Assembly: GCF_009720385.1 (NCBI RefSeq) | Contig: NZ_WARX01000006.1 | Coordinates: forward strand, 62,001 to 126,000 | DNA: 64,000 nt | DNA from: Catellatospora vulcania | GTDB lineage: Bacteria > Actinomycetota > Actinomycetes > Mycobacteriales > Micromonosporaceae | Reading direction: 5' to 3' | Shown: one piece after another, positions 24,714 through 33,201 of the stretch | Layout of the letters: each line of letters starts with the position of its first letter | Numbering within the stretch: the stretch's first letter is position 1 | Made by a program: the position numbers and the translations under genes | Notes under the pieces: model-generated | Database searches by the model: none | Told to the model about the DNA's origin: nothing | The model's input: only the letters and a program-made list of their open reading frames with translations

Positions 24714-25019
24714 TCACGGCTGGTCGTCCGGCTCCGTGTCCGGCTCGTCGGCGGGCGGCGCACCAGGGCCCACCCAGGCCTTCTCCTCGGCGGGCGGCGA
24801 CCCGGGGCCGACCCACGCCTTGTCACCGGCGGGCGGGGCACCAGGGCCGACCCATGCCTTCTGCGGCTGGTCGGGCGTCGGCTGGATTTCGGTCATGTTC
24901 TCCACCACTCCCTGTTCTTCGAGCTCGGCGAGGGTGATCGCGTCGATGTCCACAAGCTCGCCCACGCCGTGCGCGACCCCGAAGGGATCGGTCCAGGCGA
25001 GCGCCAGTCGCACCAACAT
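24714..25019 (-). CDS. Small protein with three KAWVGPG repeats
   Basis: A 101-residue protein with GGGAGG 7 nt before ATG 25019. Residues 1-45 ('MLVRLALAWTDPFGVAHGVG', then an acidic helix 'ITLAELEEQGVVE') form a small folded part. The C-terminal half holds three near-identical units of KAWVGPG(A/S)PPA spaced 14 residues apart, then an acidic tail DEPDTEPDDQP. Proline-rich tryptophan repeats of this kind often bind partner proteins or line an assembly. No signal peptide or membrane helix. I do not recognise a family. It is divergent from the cyclase-ATPase gene across 260 nt. Confidence 0.65.
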   Translation of the reverse strand: MLVRLALAWTDPFGVAHGVGELVDIDAITLAELEEQGVVENMTEIQPTPDQPQKAWVGPGAPPAGDKAWVGPGSPPAEEKAWVGPGAPPADEPDTEPDDQP

Positions 25020-25279
25020 CGTTCGGCCTCCCACGCACGACCATCGATTGGCTAGCGTCCGCTGGCGACGCGCACCGGCGGCCCACCTCCGGCGGGACCC
25101 CCGACCACTCGCCACCAGCGCCACACGAGACCCCGGCACACCTGCCGCGGTCTGTTCAGTGCACGAAACTGTAGCCGCGCGGCGGTGTTGGCGCGGACCC
25201 CTTGTCGCGTTAGCTACAGCGGTAAGGAAACGACCCGGGCGGTCAGGCCATACTGGACCTCCGGCGACCTGGCGGAGAC

Positions 25280-28200
25280 GTGAAGACCCCAACCTGCGCG
25301 CACTGCTCCCGCGCGGCCGGCCCGGACGACAGGTTCTGCGGCGGCTGCGGGGCTAACCTCACGCCACCATGCGTCCACTGCGGACGTACGGTGGCTTTCG
25401 GCGACCTCTTCTGCACCGGCTGCGGCAACCCGCTGGCCGCGGCGCAGGGCCCGCCCGCCCGGGAGGACCGGCGTCAGGTCAGCGTGCTGTTCGTCGACAT
25501 GGTCGGCTTCACCGCGTACGCCGAGCAGTCCGACCCGGAGCAGGTGCGCACCCTGCAGCAGGAGTATTTCAGCGCGGTGCGCCAGGTGGTCCGCCAGTTC
25601 GGCGGCGTGGTGGAGAAGTACATCGGCGACGCGGTGATGGCCATCTTCGGTGCCCCGGTCGCCACCGAGACCGACGCGCTGCGCGCGGTGCGGGCCGGGC
25701 TGGAGGCGCAGCGGGTGCTAGGCCGCGGCAGCCTGGCCGACGCGGCGACCTTCCGGGCCGGGGTGGCCACCGGCGAGGCGCTGGTCGACGTCGACGCGGC
25801 CCGCGACGGCGGGCAGGCCATCGTGGCCGGCGACGTGGTCAACACGGCGTCGCGGCTGCAGTCGGCCGCCATGCCCGGGGCCGTGCTGGTGTGCGCGGAG
25901 ACGGCCCGTGCCAGCGCCGACGACATCGAGTACGACGAGCAGGCCCCGCAGACGCTCAAGGGCCGCAGCACCAGCAGCCGGGTCTTCCTGGCGGTGTCGG
26001 CCCGGCTGCAGCGGCGCGACCGGGACGAGTCCACCCCGATGGTCAACCGCGACCACGAGCGGGGGCTGCTGGTCACCGCGCTGCACCGGACCATCCGCGA
26101 CCGCAGCCCGCAACTGGTCACCGTGTTCGGGCCGGCCGGCATCGGCAAGAGCCGGCTGCTGCGCGAGCTGGCCCGGCACGCCGAGCGCATCCCGGAGACC
26201 ACCGTGTGCTGGCGGGTCGGGCACTGCCCGCCGTTCGGCGAGAACGTGACCTACGCGGCGCTGGCCGAGATCGTCAAGGCGCAGGTCGGCATCCTCGACA
26301 CCGACGACGAGCCGACCGCCCGCAACCGGCTGGAGAGCGCGCTGCGGGCCATGTGCGGCGAGCTGGAGGCGGCCAGGCTGGGCGACGCCCTGGGCCCGCT
26401 GGTGGGCCTGCCCGGCGCCGGGCTGAGCCCGGGTGAGACCGAGTCGGCCTGGCGGCGCTTCCTGCTGGCGATGACCACGGCCAACCCGACCGTGCTGGTC
26501 TTCGAGGACATGCACTGGGCCGACGAGGCCATGCTGCGCTTCGTGGAGATGCTCGGCAGCATCGGCCCCGGGGTGCCGCTGCTGGTGGTCGCCACCGCCC
26601 GGCCCGAGCTGCGCGAGCGCCGGCCGGGCTGGACCAGCGCGGTCAGCGGCGCGGTCTCGGTGTCGCTGGGCCCGATGCACGACGAGCACATCGCGGCCAT
26701 GTACCGGCTGATGTTCGGCCAGGCCGTCTTCCCCGCCACCGGGGTCGCCCCGCTGGTGGAGCTGGCCGGCGGCAACCCGCTCTACGCCCACGAGTTCGTC
26801 CGCATGCTGGTCGAGCGGGGCGAGCTGCGCCCGGTCGGCGGCAACTGGGCGCTGGCCGACGGCGACGCGACCCCGATGCCGCAGACGGTGCAGGCGGTCA
26901 TCGCCAACCGGCTCGACCTGCTGGACCCGACCGACCGGTCGGTGCTGCAGGCCGCCGCGGTGGTGGGCACCCAGTTCTGGCCGGGGGCGGTGGCGGGCGC
27001 GCTGGGCCTGGCCGCCGACGTGGTGATCCGGTCGCTGCAGCGGCTCCAGCAGCGCGACCTGGTCGCCGAGCACCCGACCTCGGCGATGGCCGGGCAGCCG
27101 GAGTACGCGTTCCGCCACGTGCTGGTCCGCGACGTCTGCTACCAGCGGCTGCCGCGCGCCGAGCGGGTCACCCGCCACCAGCGCACCGCCGACTGGCTGG
27201 AGCAGATCGCCGACAACCGGGTGACCGACCTGGCCGAGGTGCTGGCCAACCACCGCTGGGCCGCCCACGAGATCGCCCGGACGCTGGGCATGGACCCCGA
27301 GCCGTACGCCCCGGCGGCGCGGACCGCCCTGCACCGGGCTGCGCGGCGCGCGTACGCCCTGCACGCCCTGGACGCCGCGGCGACGCTGCTGGACCGCGCG
27401 TTCAGCCTCAAGCTGGACAACGACCCGCTACTGGACCTGTTCGCCGCCGAGCTGCAGCTGTTCCGCGCCGCGGACTCGTTCGGCGACAGCGGCGGCCCGC
27501 AGCGGCTGGCCGAGCTGGCCGAGGAGCTGGACCGCCTCGGCGAGCGCGCCGGGGCGGCCCGCGCGCTGACGCTGCTCGGCACGGTCGCCTGGAGCCGCGC
27601 GGACCGGGCCGCGACCCTGGCGCACCTGGACGCCGCGGTCGAGCGCTACGAGGAGCTGCCGGAGACCCTGGAGAAGGCCGAGGCGCTGCTGGAGCTGGCC
27701 CGGGTGCACATGATGAACTACGAGGCCGAGCCGGCGATCGCCGCCGCCGAGGCGGCCGCCGACATCGCCGACCGGCTCGGCCTGGCCGAGGTGCACGCCA
27801 ACGCCCGCATCACGTCGGCCACCGCGCGCTACATCGCGGGCGACCCGATCGGGTTCAGCGAGCTGGAGCTGCTCACCGAGCACTGCCGCGAGCACCGGCT
27901 GACCAGCCGCCGCCGGGCGGTGCAGAACTACGCCTGGGCCTGCCTGGAGGAGGGCGACCTGGCCCGGCACCACCGGCTGCTGACCGAGCAGCGCACGGTG
28001 GACATCGCGGGCGGCCTGAGCCTGGCCACCAACTTCCACCGGGAGGCGGCCGACGCCTTCTTCGCCGGGGACTGGGACACCCAGGTGCGGGCGATCAGCG
28101 AGACGATGCGCTCCAACGCGGCCGAGTGGGACGCCATGTCGGTGCTCACCTCGTCCTGGATCCGGGTGCTGCGCGGCGAGGAGCCCGACGACGACGCCAT

Positions 28201-28663
28201 CGAGAAGCTGCTCTACTTCGCCCGCCGCAGCGGCTTCCACCGGGTGCTGCGGGGCGCCACCGCCCCCGCCGCGCTGTGCCGGGCGCTGCAGGGCCGCGCC
28301 GAGGAGGCCGCCTCGCTGCTCGGCGAGCTGGAGCGGGACTGGCAGGCCCGGGTGATGCTGCCGTTCGGCGAGTGGGTGGCGGCCGCCGGGCACGCGGCCG
28401 CGCTGCTCGGCACCGTCGAGCAGGAGCGGGTGCGGGCGATGCTGGCCCGCTCGCCGCGGCGTACGCCGTGGGTCCGGGCGGCCCTGGCCACCGTCGCGGG
28501 CGAGCACGTCGAGGCGGCCGGGATCTTCGCCGGCATCGGCGACGCCAGCAACCGGATGCTCTCGCTGGCCTGGGCCGCCCGCGCGGGCACGCTCGACGAA
28601 GGCGGCCTGGCCGAGCTGCGCGAGTTCGCCGCCCGCAACCGGGCACAGGGGCTGCTGGGTTAA
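25280..28663 (+). CDS. Zinc-ribbon / class III nucleotide cyclase / AAA ATPase / TPR regulator
   Basis: A 1127-residue cytoplasmic protein from GTG 25280. Two N-terminal zinc ribbons use C6, C9, C20, C23 and C31, C34, C45, C48. A class III cyclase domain spans about 64-240: metal aspartates D73 ('FVDMVGFT') and D117 ('YIGDAVMAIFG'), adenine-selecting K113, and N188/R192 ('VVNTASRLQ'), so catalysis looks intact. A STAND-type ATPase follows with P-loop GPAGIGKS at 284-291 and 'LVFEDMHWADEAML' as Walker B. The C-terminal half is TPR-like helices. It should make cAMP in response to an unknown signal read by the TPR/ATPase part; no LuxR HTH is present. Confidence 0.88.
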   Translation: MKTPTCAHCSRAAGPDDRFCGGCGANLTPPCVHCGRTVAFGDLFCTGCGNPLAAAQGPPAREDRRQVSVLFVDMVGFTAYAEQSDPEQVRTLQQEYFSAVRQVVRQFGGVVEKYIGDAVMAIFGAPVATETDALRAVRAGLEAQRVLGRGSLADAATFRAGVATGEALVDVDAARDGGQAIVAGDVVNTASRLQSAAMPGAVLVCAETARASADDIEYDEQAPQTLKGRSTSSRVFLAVSARLQRRDRDESTPMVNRDHERGLLVTALHRTIRDRSPQLVTVFGPAGIGKSRLLRELARHAERIPETTVCWRVGHCPPFGENVTYAALAEIVKAQVGILDTDDEPTARNRLESALRAMCGELEAARLGDALGPLVGLPGAGLSPGETESAWRRFLLAMTTANPTVLVFEDMHWADEAMLRFVEMLGSIGPGVPLLVVATARPELRERRPGWTSAVSGAVSVSLGPMHDEHIAAMYRLMFGQAVFPATGVAPLVELAGGNPLYAHEFVRMLVERGELRPVGGNWALADGDATPMPQTVQAVIANRLDLLDPTDRSVLQAAAVVGTQFWPGAVAGALGLAADVVIRSLQRLQQRDLVAEHPTSAMAGQPEYAFRHVLVRDVCYQRLPRAERVTRHQRTADWLEQIADNRVTDLAEVLANHRWAAHEIARTLGMDPEPYAPAARTALHRAARRAYALHALDAAATLLDRAFSLKLDNDPLLDLFAAELQLFRAADSFGDSGGPQRLAELAEELDRLGERAGAARALTLLGTVAWSRADRAATLAHLDAAVERYEELPETLEKAEALLELARVHMMNYEAEPAIAAAEAAADIADRLGLAEVHANARITSATARYIAGDPIGFSELELLTEHCREHRLTSRRRAVQNYAWACLEEGDLARHHRLLTEQRTVDIAGGLSLATNFHREAADAFFAGDWDTQVRAISETMRSNAAEWDAMSVLTSSWIRVLRGEEPDDDAIEKLLYFARRSGFHRVLRGATAPAALCRALQGRAEEAASLLGELERDWQARVMLPFGEWVAAAGHAAALLGTVEQERVRAMLARSPRRTPWVRAALATVAGEHVEAAGIFAGIGDASNRMLSLAWAARAGTLDEGGLAELREFAARNRAQGLLG

Positions 28664-29421
28664 GCCGCGGCCGCCGCGACGTTCTTGATCTTCACGGCGT
28701 ACGTGTCGACGTACTCGCGGCCGGAGAGCTCCATCACGTCGTACATGATCTCGTCGGTGATCGCGCGCTCGACGAACCGGTCGCCGGCCATGCCGGCGTA
28801 CCGGGAGAAGTCCAGCGGCGCCCCGAAACGGATCCGCACCCGCATCACCTTGGGGATGAGCTTGCCGGTGGGCTGCACCACGTCGGAGTTGAGCATCGCC
28901 ACCGGCACCACCGTCGCACCGCTCTCCAGCGCCAGCCGGGCCACCCCGGTCTTGCCCCGGAACAGCCGCCCGTCCGGCGAGCGGGTGCCCTCCGGGTAGA
29001 TGCCGGCCAGGCCGCCCGCGCGCAGCACGCGCAGCTGGGTGTCCAGGGCCGCCTGCGCGGCCCGCCCGCCGGAGCGGTCCACCGGGATGGTGCCGGTGCC
29101 GACGAAGAACATCTTCGTCAGCCAGCCCTTGACGCCCTTGCCGGTGAAGTATTCCGCTTTGGCCACGAATGTGACCTTCCGCTTGACCACCAGGGGCATG
29201 AAGATGGAGTCGGAGAACGAGAGATGGTTGCTGGCGAGGATCGCCGGGCCCCGGTCCGGCACATGTTCGAGTCCCTCGACCTGCGGCCTGAAGATCAACC
29301 GCAGCAGGGGGCCGAGGATGATGTATTTCAGCAGCCAGTAGAGCACTGAGTCCCGTCCAAGTCGATCGGCGAACGTGGTGTGGCGCTTGACGATCCGGCT
29401 CGGAGGGGCCGGCCGGGACAT
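28660..29421 (-). CDS. plsC: 1-acyl-sn-glycerol-3-phosphate acyltransferase (PlsC family)
   Basis: A 253-residue membrane-associated acyltransferase. Motif I 'SNHLSFSD' (HX4D) and motif III 'IYPEGTRSPDG' are at usual distance; 'KAEYFTGKGVKGWLTKMFFVGTGTIPVDR' matches the mycobacterial Rv2182c group. It acylates lysophosphatidic acid in phospholipid synthesis. The stop lies 4 nt inside the end of the convergent cyclase gene. The gene holds the syntenic position of Rv2182c and points away from the gene at 29542. Confidence 0.88.
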   Translation of the reverse strand: MSRPAPPSRIVKRHTTFADRLGRDSVLYWLLKYIILGPLLRLIFRPQVEGLEHVPDRGPAILASNHLSFSDSIFMPLVVKRKVTFVAKAEYFTGKGVKGWLTKMFFVGTGTIPVDRSGGRAAQAALDTQLRVLRAGGLAGIYPEGTRSPDGRLFRGKTGVARLALESGATVVPVAMLNSDVVQPTGKLIPKVMRVRIRFGAPLDFSRYAGMAGDRFVERAITDEIMYDVMELSGREYVDTYAVKIKNVAAAAA

Positions 29422-29541
29422 ACCGTGTTTGTGGCATGCATCGCAGAGCCTACTGCCGGAACACGGGTGTCACGTGTCAGGATTTGAAGCGATGCCCACC
29501 GGCCCCACGACGAGCCCCTATCCCGCCAAGGAGTGTGCCAG

Positions 29542-30114
29542 GTGCCAGCCACGGACGATCCGGACCGCACGCCGGCCGAACCTGCGCGTCCCGGGCCGTC
29601 CGGCAACGACGCGACGCCCGAACAGGTGGATGCGGAGTTCGCCCGCATCGTCGCCGGTTTCGACACGCCATTGACCGCCCGGCCCTGGCCCGCCGGCGAG
29701 GAGCCGCCCGCCGCCCCGGCCGCGCCGACCGGCCCGGTGTGGCCAGCGGGCGGCCCGGTCCTCAACCGCGCCGCGCTGACCGGCGACCCCCGAGGGATCT
29801 CCCCCGGCGACCCGTCGCTGCTCGACTCGCTGGACTCGTTCGGCAGCGGGCTGCCCGACGACACGCCGGAGGAGTTCGTGCCGCCGCCGCCCCCGCCGCT
29901 GCCGCGGGTGCCGTTCGCCGCGATCGTGGCCGTGCTGTCGATCATCTTCGGGTTCGTGCTCTTCTTCGACACCCGGCTGCTGCCCTTCAACGAGCGGGTG
30001 AGCATGCTGTTCGCCCTGGTCTGCATCCTCGGCGGGGCGACCGCGCTGATCATGCGGCTGCGCCCCGGCGACGAGGACGACGAGCTGCCGCCCGACGACG
30101 GCGCTGTGGTCTAG
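29542..30114 (+). CDS. Hypothetical two-helix membrane protein with Pro-rich N-terminus
   Basis: A 190-residue protein from GTG 29542, 8 nt after AAGGAG; GTG 29533 would overlap that site. Residues 1-125 are Pro/Asp/Ala-rich and probably disordered in the cytoplasm, ending in a run of eight prolines interrupted once. Two transmembrane helices follow (about 130-148 and 157-175), then an acidic C-terminus. 'FDTRLLPFNERVSMLFALVCILGG' between the helices is the only distinctive part. No known function; a terminator follows immediately. Confidence 0.65.
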   Translation: MPATDDPDRTPAEPARPGPSGNDATPEQVDAEFARIVAGFDTPLTARPWPAGEEPPAAPAAPTGPVWPAGGPVLNRAALTGDPRGISPGDPSLLDSLDSFGSGLPDDTPEEFVPPPPPPLPRVPFAAIVAVLSIIFGFVLFFDTRLLPFNERVSMLFALVCILGGATALIMRLRPGDEDDELPPDDGAVV

Positions 30115-30115
30115 G

Positions 30116-30152
30116 TCGAAAAGCCCGCTCCGTGGTGGAGCGGGCTTTTCGA
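30116..30152. terminator. Bidirectional terminator
   Basis: TCGAAAAGCCCGCTCC pairs with GGAGCGGGCTTTTCGA around a short GTGGT loop, flanked by A- and T-rich ends, so it works in both directions between convergent genes ending at 30114 and 30164. Confidence 0.9.
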
Positions 30153-30163
30153 ACAAGTCAGCC

Positions 30164-30946
30164 TCAGGCCGACTTCTCCAGCCAGTCCAGGATCGCGTCG
30201 ATCGGCTCGCGCCAGCGGGTGTCCAGCATCAGGTCGTGGCCCATGCCCGGGAACAGCAGCGGCGCGCCGCCGTAGCCGCGGGCCACCCGGCGCAGCGCGG
30301 TGTCGGACACGATGCGGTCGTCAGGGCTGCCCACCACCAGCACCGGCGGGTCGCCCACCGGCGGCTGCGGGGTGCGCCCGCGCAGCAGCTGCCACTGGGC
30401 ACGGGTCGAGGCCCGGCCCAGGCGGGCGGCGTACCCGCGGGCGGCGTTGGCCGGCAGCTCGCGGCTGAACAGCTGCCCGGCGGGCAGGCGCAGGCCCCCG
30501 CCGAACAGCGCCGGCAGGCTGAGCATCGGGTTGCGCAGCGCGGTGCCCGCCCCGCCGAAGACCGGCGACAGCAGCACCGCGGCCCGCGCCGGGTAACGCG
30601 CCAGCGCATGCGCGGTGACCAGCGCGCCGGCCCCGTGCCCCACGATCACCGCGCGGCGCGGCAGGGAGGCCGCGACCTGAGCCACATCGTGGGCGTACGC
30701 CCGCAGCGTGGCCTTCGGCGCCTTCGCGCTGTCGCCGTGGCCGCGCAGGCTCACCGCGTACGCCGGGAAGCCGCGGTCGGCGGTGTGCTCCAGCCAGTGC
30801 TCGGCGAACGCCCACGCGCCGTGGCCGAACCCGGGCACGAACAGCACGGGCGGCTTGCCCTCGTCCAGCTCGGGGGTGGCGCGGCGCACCTCACGGCGTA
30901 CCGGCGCGATCGGGAACGCCCACTCGCGGGCGCGCAGGACCTTCAC
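30164..30946 (-). CDS. Alpha/beta hydrolase
   Basis: A 260-residue alpha/beta-hydrolase whose GTG 30946 overlaps the monooxygenase stop (GTGA). Visible elements: 'VLFVPGFGHGAWAF' (oxyanion loop), 'VSLRGHGDSAK', the nucleophile elbow 'VIVGHGAGALV', 'VLVVGSPDDRIVS' (acid) and 'FPGMGHDLMLD' (catalytic His). The elbow reads G-H-G-A-G, with glycine/alanine where a serine nucleophile is expected, so it may not be a standard esterase and could be a non-canonical or inactive member. Tight coupling suggests that it acts with the flavin monooxygenase, for example on an ester or lactone made by it. Confidence 0.75.
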   Translation of the reverse strand: MKVLRAREWAFPIAPVRREVRRATPELDEGKPPVLFVPGFGHGAWAFAEHWLEHTADRGFPAYAVSLRGHGDSAKAPKATLRAYAHDVAQVAASLPRRAVIVGHGAGALVTAHALARYPARAAVLLSPVFGGAGTALRNPMLSLPALFGGGLRLPAGQLFSRELPANAARGYAARLGRASTRAQWQLLRGRTPQPPVGDPPVLVVGSPDDRIVSDTALRRVARGYGGAPLLFPGMGHDLMLDTRWREPIDAILDWLEKSA

Positions 30947-32355
30947 TTCGCCCCCTCCAGGCTGAGTTCGTCGAGCAGGCGCTGGATGGCCTTGAGGTAG
31001 GTGGTGTGGCTGATCTCGAACCAGTGCCGGGTCGAGTCCTTCACCTTCGCCGAGGTCCACCGGCGGTCCAGCTCCGACTCCAGGCGGCGCTGCACCGCGA
31101 CCGCCTTCGCCGGGGCCGCCTCGCGCACCCGCAGCATCCGGGCGAACGCCACCATCTGCCAATGCACCAGCGGGAACAGCCCCGAGTCCGGCTGCAGCAG
31201 CCCGGCCACGGCCAGCGTCGGCTGGCGCCTGGGGAAGGCGTGCATGGCCAGCCGCGGGCGGCCCTGCGCGTCGACGCCGAGCAGGCTGCCGTCGATGAAC
31301 TCGAACGACGGGTGGTAGCCGGTGGCCAGCACGACCAGGTCCGGCTCGATCACCTCGCCGCCCTTGAGCTCCACGCTGTGGCGGTGGAAGCGCGCCACGT
31401 CGCCGACCGGCGAGACCGCGCCGTGGCCCAGGTGGTAGACCAGCTGGCTGTTGACGATGGTGTGCGTCTCGTAGATCTTGTGGTCGGGCTTGGGCAGGCC
31501 GAACCGGGTCAGGTCGCCGACGGTCGACTTCAGCGTCCGGTGGGCCAGGAACTGCCGGGCCCGCAGCGGCAGCTTCAGCCACAGCATCAGGTCGTTCACC
31601 TGGTCGGCCGGGCGGCCCAGGGTGTACTTCGGGGTGTACCAGTAACCGCGCCGGGTCGAGTGCCAGCAGCGGGCGGCCTGCTGGGCCGCCTCCACCGCGA
31701 TGTCGCAACCGGTGTTGCCGGCCCCGATGACCAGGACCTTCTTGTTGCGCAGCTGAGCGGCGTCCTTGAACTGGGCGGCGTGGATGACCTCGCCCTTGAA
31801 GTCCTCCAGGCCCTCGTACTCGGGGCGCTTCGGGGACCAGTTGTGGCCGTTGGCGATGACCACCGCCGCGTACCGGTGGATGCGCTCGCCGCCGTAGCCG
31901 CCGGTGCTGCGCGTGGTCACGTCCCAGCGCTCGCCCTCGGCCGGCTCGACCTTGACGACCTCGGTGCCGAACCAGATGTGCGGCTTGAGGTCGAAGTGGT
32001 CGGCGTAGTGCTCCAGGTACTCCAGCACCTGGGTGTGCTTGGGGTAGTCCGGCCAGCTGTCCGGCATCGGGAAGTCCGGGAACTGGCTGAACGGCTTCGA
32101 GGAGATCAGGTGCGTGCTGGAGTACACCGGGCTGCGGTCGTGCCGCCAGTTCCAGGCGCCGCCGACGCTGGTGTCGCGCTCGTAGCAGTCGACGCCGAAC
32201 CCGTGCTCCTTGAGGTTCTTCATCGCGGTCAACCCGCTGGGCCCCGCGCCGATGACGCAGACCGTGCCGCTGCGGTCGTAGACCGGCCAGCCGTCCCGCC
32301 ACGCCGTCGCGGGGGCACCCTGCTCGGGATCGCCGTAACCGGCCGAATACGTCAC
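30943..32355 (-). CDS. Flavin-containing monooxygenase
   Basis: A 470-residue class B flavoprotein monooxygenase from GTG 32355. FAD-binding 'VCVIGAGPSGLTAMKNL' lies near residues 32-48, the FMO fingerprint 'FKGEVIHAAQF' near 187-197, the NADPH-binding 'VLVIGAGNTGCDIAVEAA' near 207-224, and 'DLVVLATGYHPSF' near 358-370. Such enzymes oxygenate soft nucleophiles or carry out Baeyer-Villiger oxidation of ketones. It is translationally coupled to the downstream alpha/beta hydrolase, a pairing often seen when an ester product is hydrolysed. The natural substrate cannot be told from sequence. Confidence 0.85.
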   Translation of the reverse strand: MTYSAGYGDPEQGAPATAWRDGWPVYDRSGTVCVIGAGPSGLTAMKNLKEHGFGVDCYERDTSVGGAWNWRHDRSPVYSSTHLISSKPFSQFPDFPMPDSWPDYPKHTQVLEYLEHYADHFDLKPHIWFGTEVVKVEPAEGERWDVTTRSTGGYGGERIHRYAAVVIANGHNWSPKRPEYEGLEDFKGEVIHAAQFKDAAQLRNKKVLVIGAGNTGCDIAVEAAQQAARCWHSTRRGYWYTPKYTLGRPADQVNDLMLWLKLPLRARQFLAHRTLKSTVGDLTRFGLPKPDHKIYETHTIVNSQLVYHLGHGAVSPVGDVARFHRHSVELKGGEVIEPDLVVLATGYHPSFEFIDGSLLGVDAQGRPRLAMHAFPRRQPTLAVAGLLQPDSGLFPLVHWQMVAFARMLRVREAAPAKAVAVQRRLESELDRRWTSAKVKDSTRHWFEISHTTYLKAIQRLLDELSLEGAK

Positions 32356-32428
32356 CCACGACCTCCACCACTAGGTAAGACGCTGAGCATCTTTCCCGTT
32401 TGCGGCAGAGGTTGTAAAGCGCGGATTC

Positions 32429-33100
32429 CTAGACGATGTCGACGACCAGGGGGTAATGGTCGCTGGCCCGGTCCGCCGCGTCCGACGTGTCGACCTGGTA
32501 TCGCCGCAGCTCCAGGCGCGGGTCGAGGAGGATCGCGTCGATCCGCCGGTTCGGGTTCGGGGTCGGGAAGGTGTGCCGGTCCTCCAGGTCGGCCAGCGCC
32601 GCGGCGTCGGCCAGCCGATCGGTGAGCAGCTGCCAGGAGTCGCCGTCGGGGGTCTCGTTGAGGTCCAGCCCCACGATCACCGGGTCGTCGAGCGCCAGCG
32701 CCGGCTTGAGCAGCGCCGCCTGGGCCGGTCGCTCGGCGTCGTCGGTCGACAGGTGCGACCCGACCACCACGAACGGCGCCCGCCCCGGCACCTCCAGCCG
32801 CGCGAAGCACGCCCCCCGCATGTGCCGGCCCGGGGTCAGCGGATAACGCATGCACCACTGCTCCAGCACCCGCACCCGCAGACTGGTCATGATCACGTTA
32901 CCCAGGCTGGGCATACCCCCGGCGGCCATGTACATCCCGAACGACGCGGCCAGCTCGGCGCACTTGGTCCGCCACCGCCAGCGCCGGGGCGCCTCCTGCA
33001 CGATCAGCACGTCCGGGGCCAGCTCCCGCACCACCGCCGACAGCGCAGACAGATCATCCCGCAGCGAATGCACGTTGTACGACACAACCCGCAGCGACAT
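32429..33100 (-). CDS. Endonuclease/exonuclease/phosphatase family protein
   Basis: A 223-residue DNase I-like fold from ATG 33100; an ATG four codons earlier is possible. Motifs appear in order: 'RVVSYNVHSLRDD', 'PDVLIVQEAPRR' (metal Glu), 'FVVVGSHLSTDD' (His), 'PVIVGLDLNETP' (Asp/Asn), 'RRIDAILLDPRLE' and 'DRASDHYPLVVDI' (catalytic Asp-His). All active-site residues of the EEP superfamily are present. Cytoplasmic, no signal. Substrate may be DNA, RNA or a phosphoester; this cannot be decided here. Confidence 0.8.
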   Translation of the reverse strand: MSLRVVSYNVHSLRDDLSALSAVVRELAPDVLIVQEAPRRWRWRTKCAELAASFGMYMAAGGMPSLGNVIMTSLRVRVLEQWCMRYPLTPGRHMRGACFARLEVPGRAPFVVVGSHLSTDDAERPAQAALLKPALALDDPVIVGLDLNETPDGDSWQLLTDRLADAAALADLEDRHTFPTPNPNRRIDAILLDPRLELRRYQVDTSDAADRASDHYPLVVDIV

Positions 33101-33127
33101 GCCGCCCAGCATGCCCCACCCCCGCCA

Positions 33128-33190
33128 CGATGATCATGAAGTTATGGCTACGACACGCCGTCGAGCCTTGCCATAAGTTCATGATCATCG
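33128..33190 (-). repeat. 55-nt hairpin element, family B copy 2 (with flanking stem)
   Basis: Core 33132-33186 is 55 nt from GATC to GATC; stem arms 33128-33148 and 33170-33190 pair over 21 nt with one mismatch at the same position as in copy 1. Centre CGACACGCCGTCGA. It lies 12 nt downstream of the glucokinase stop and reads in the same sense relative to that gene as copies 1 and 3 do relative to theirs. Confidence 0.8.
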
Positions 33191-33201
33191 CGGTGAAGCG
33201 G

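Noticed and set aside
23233-25356. 707-codon frame on the plus strand across the GH5 gene
   Set aside because: Out of frame with the GH5 enzyme, composed of Arg/Pro/Gln-rich sequence, and it reads through a terminator and an opposite-strand gene.
29436-30275. Plus-strand frame across the two-helix membrane protein gene
   Set aside because: Arg/Ala-rich shadow frame that passes through a strong terminator hairpin.
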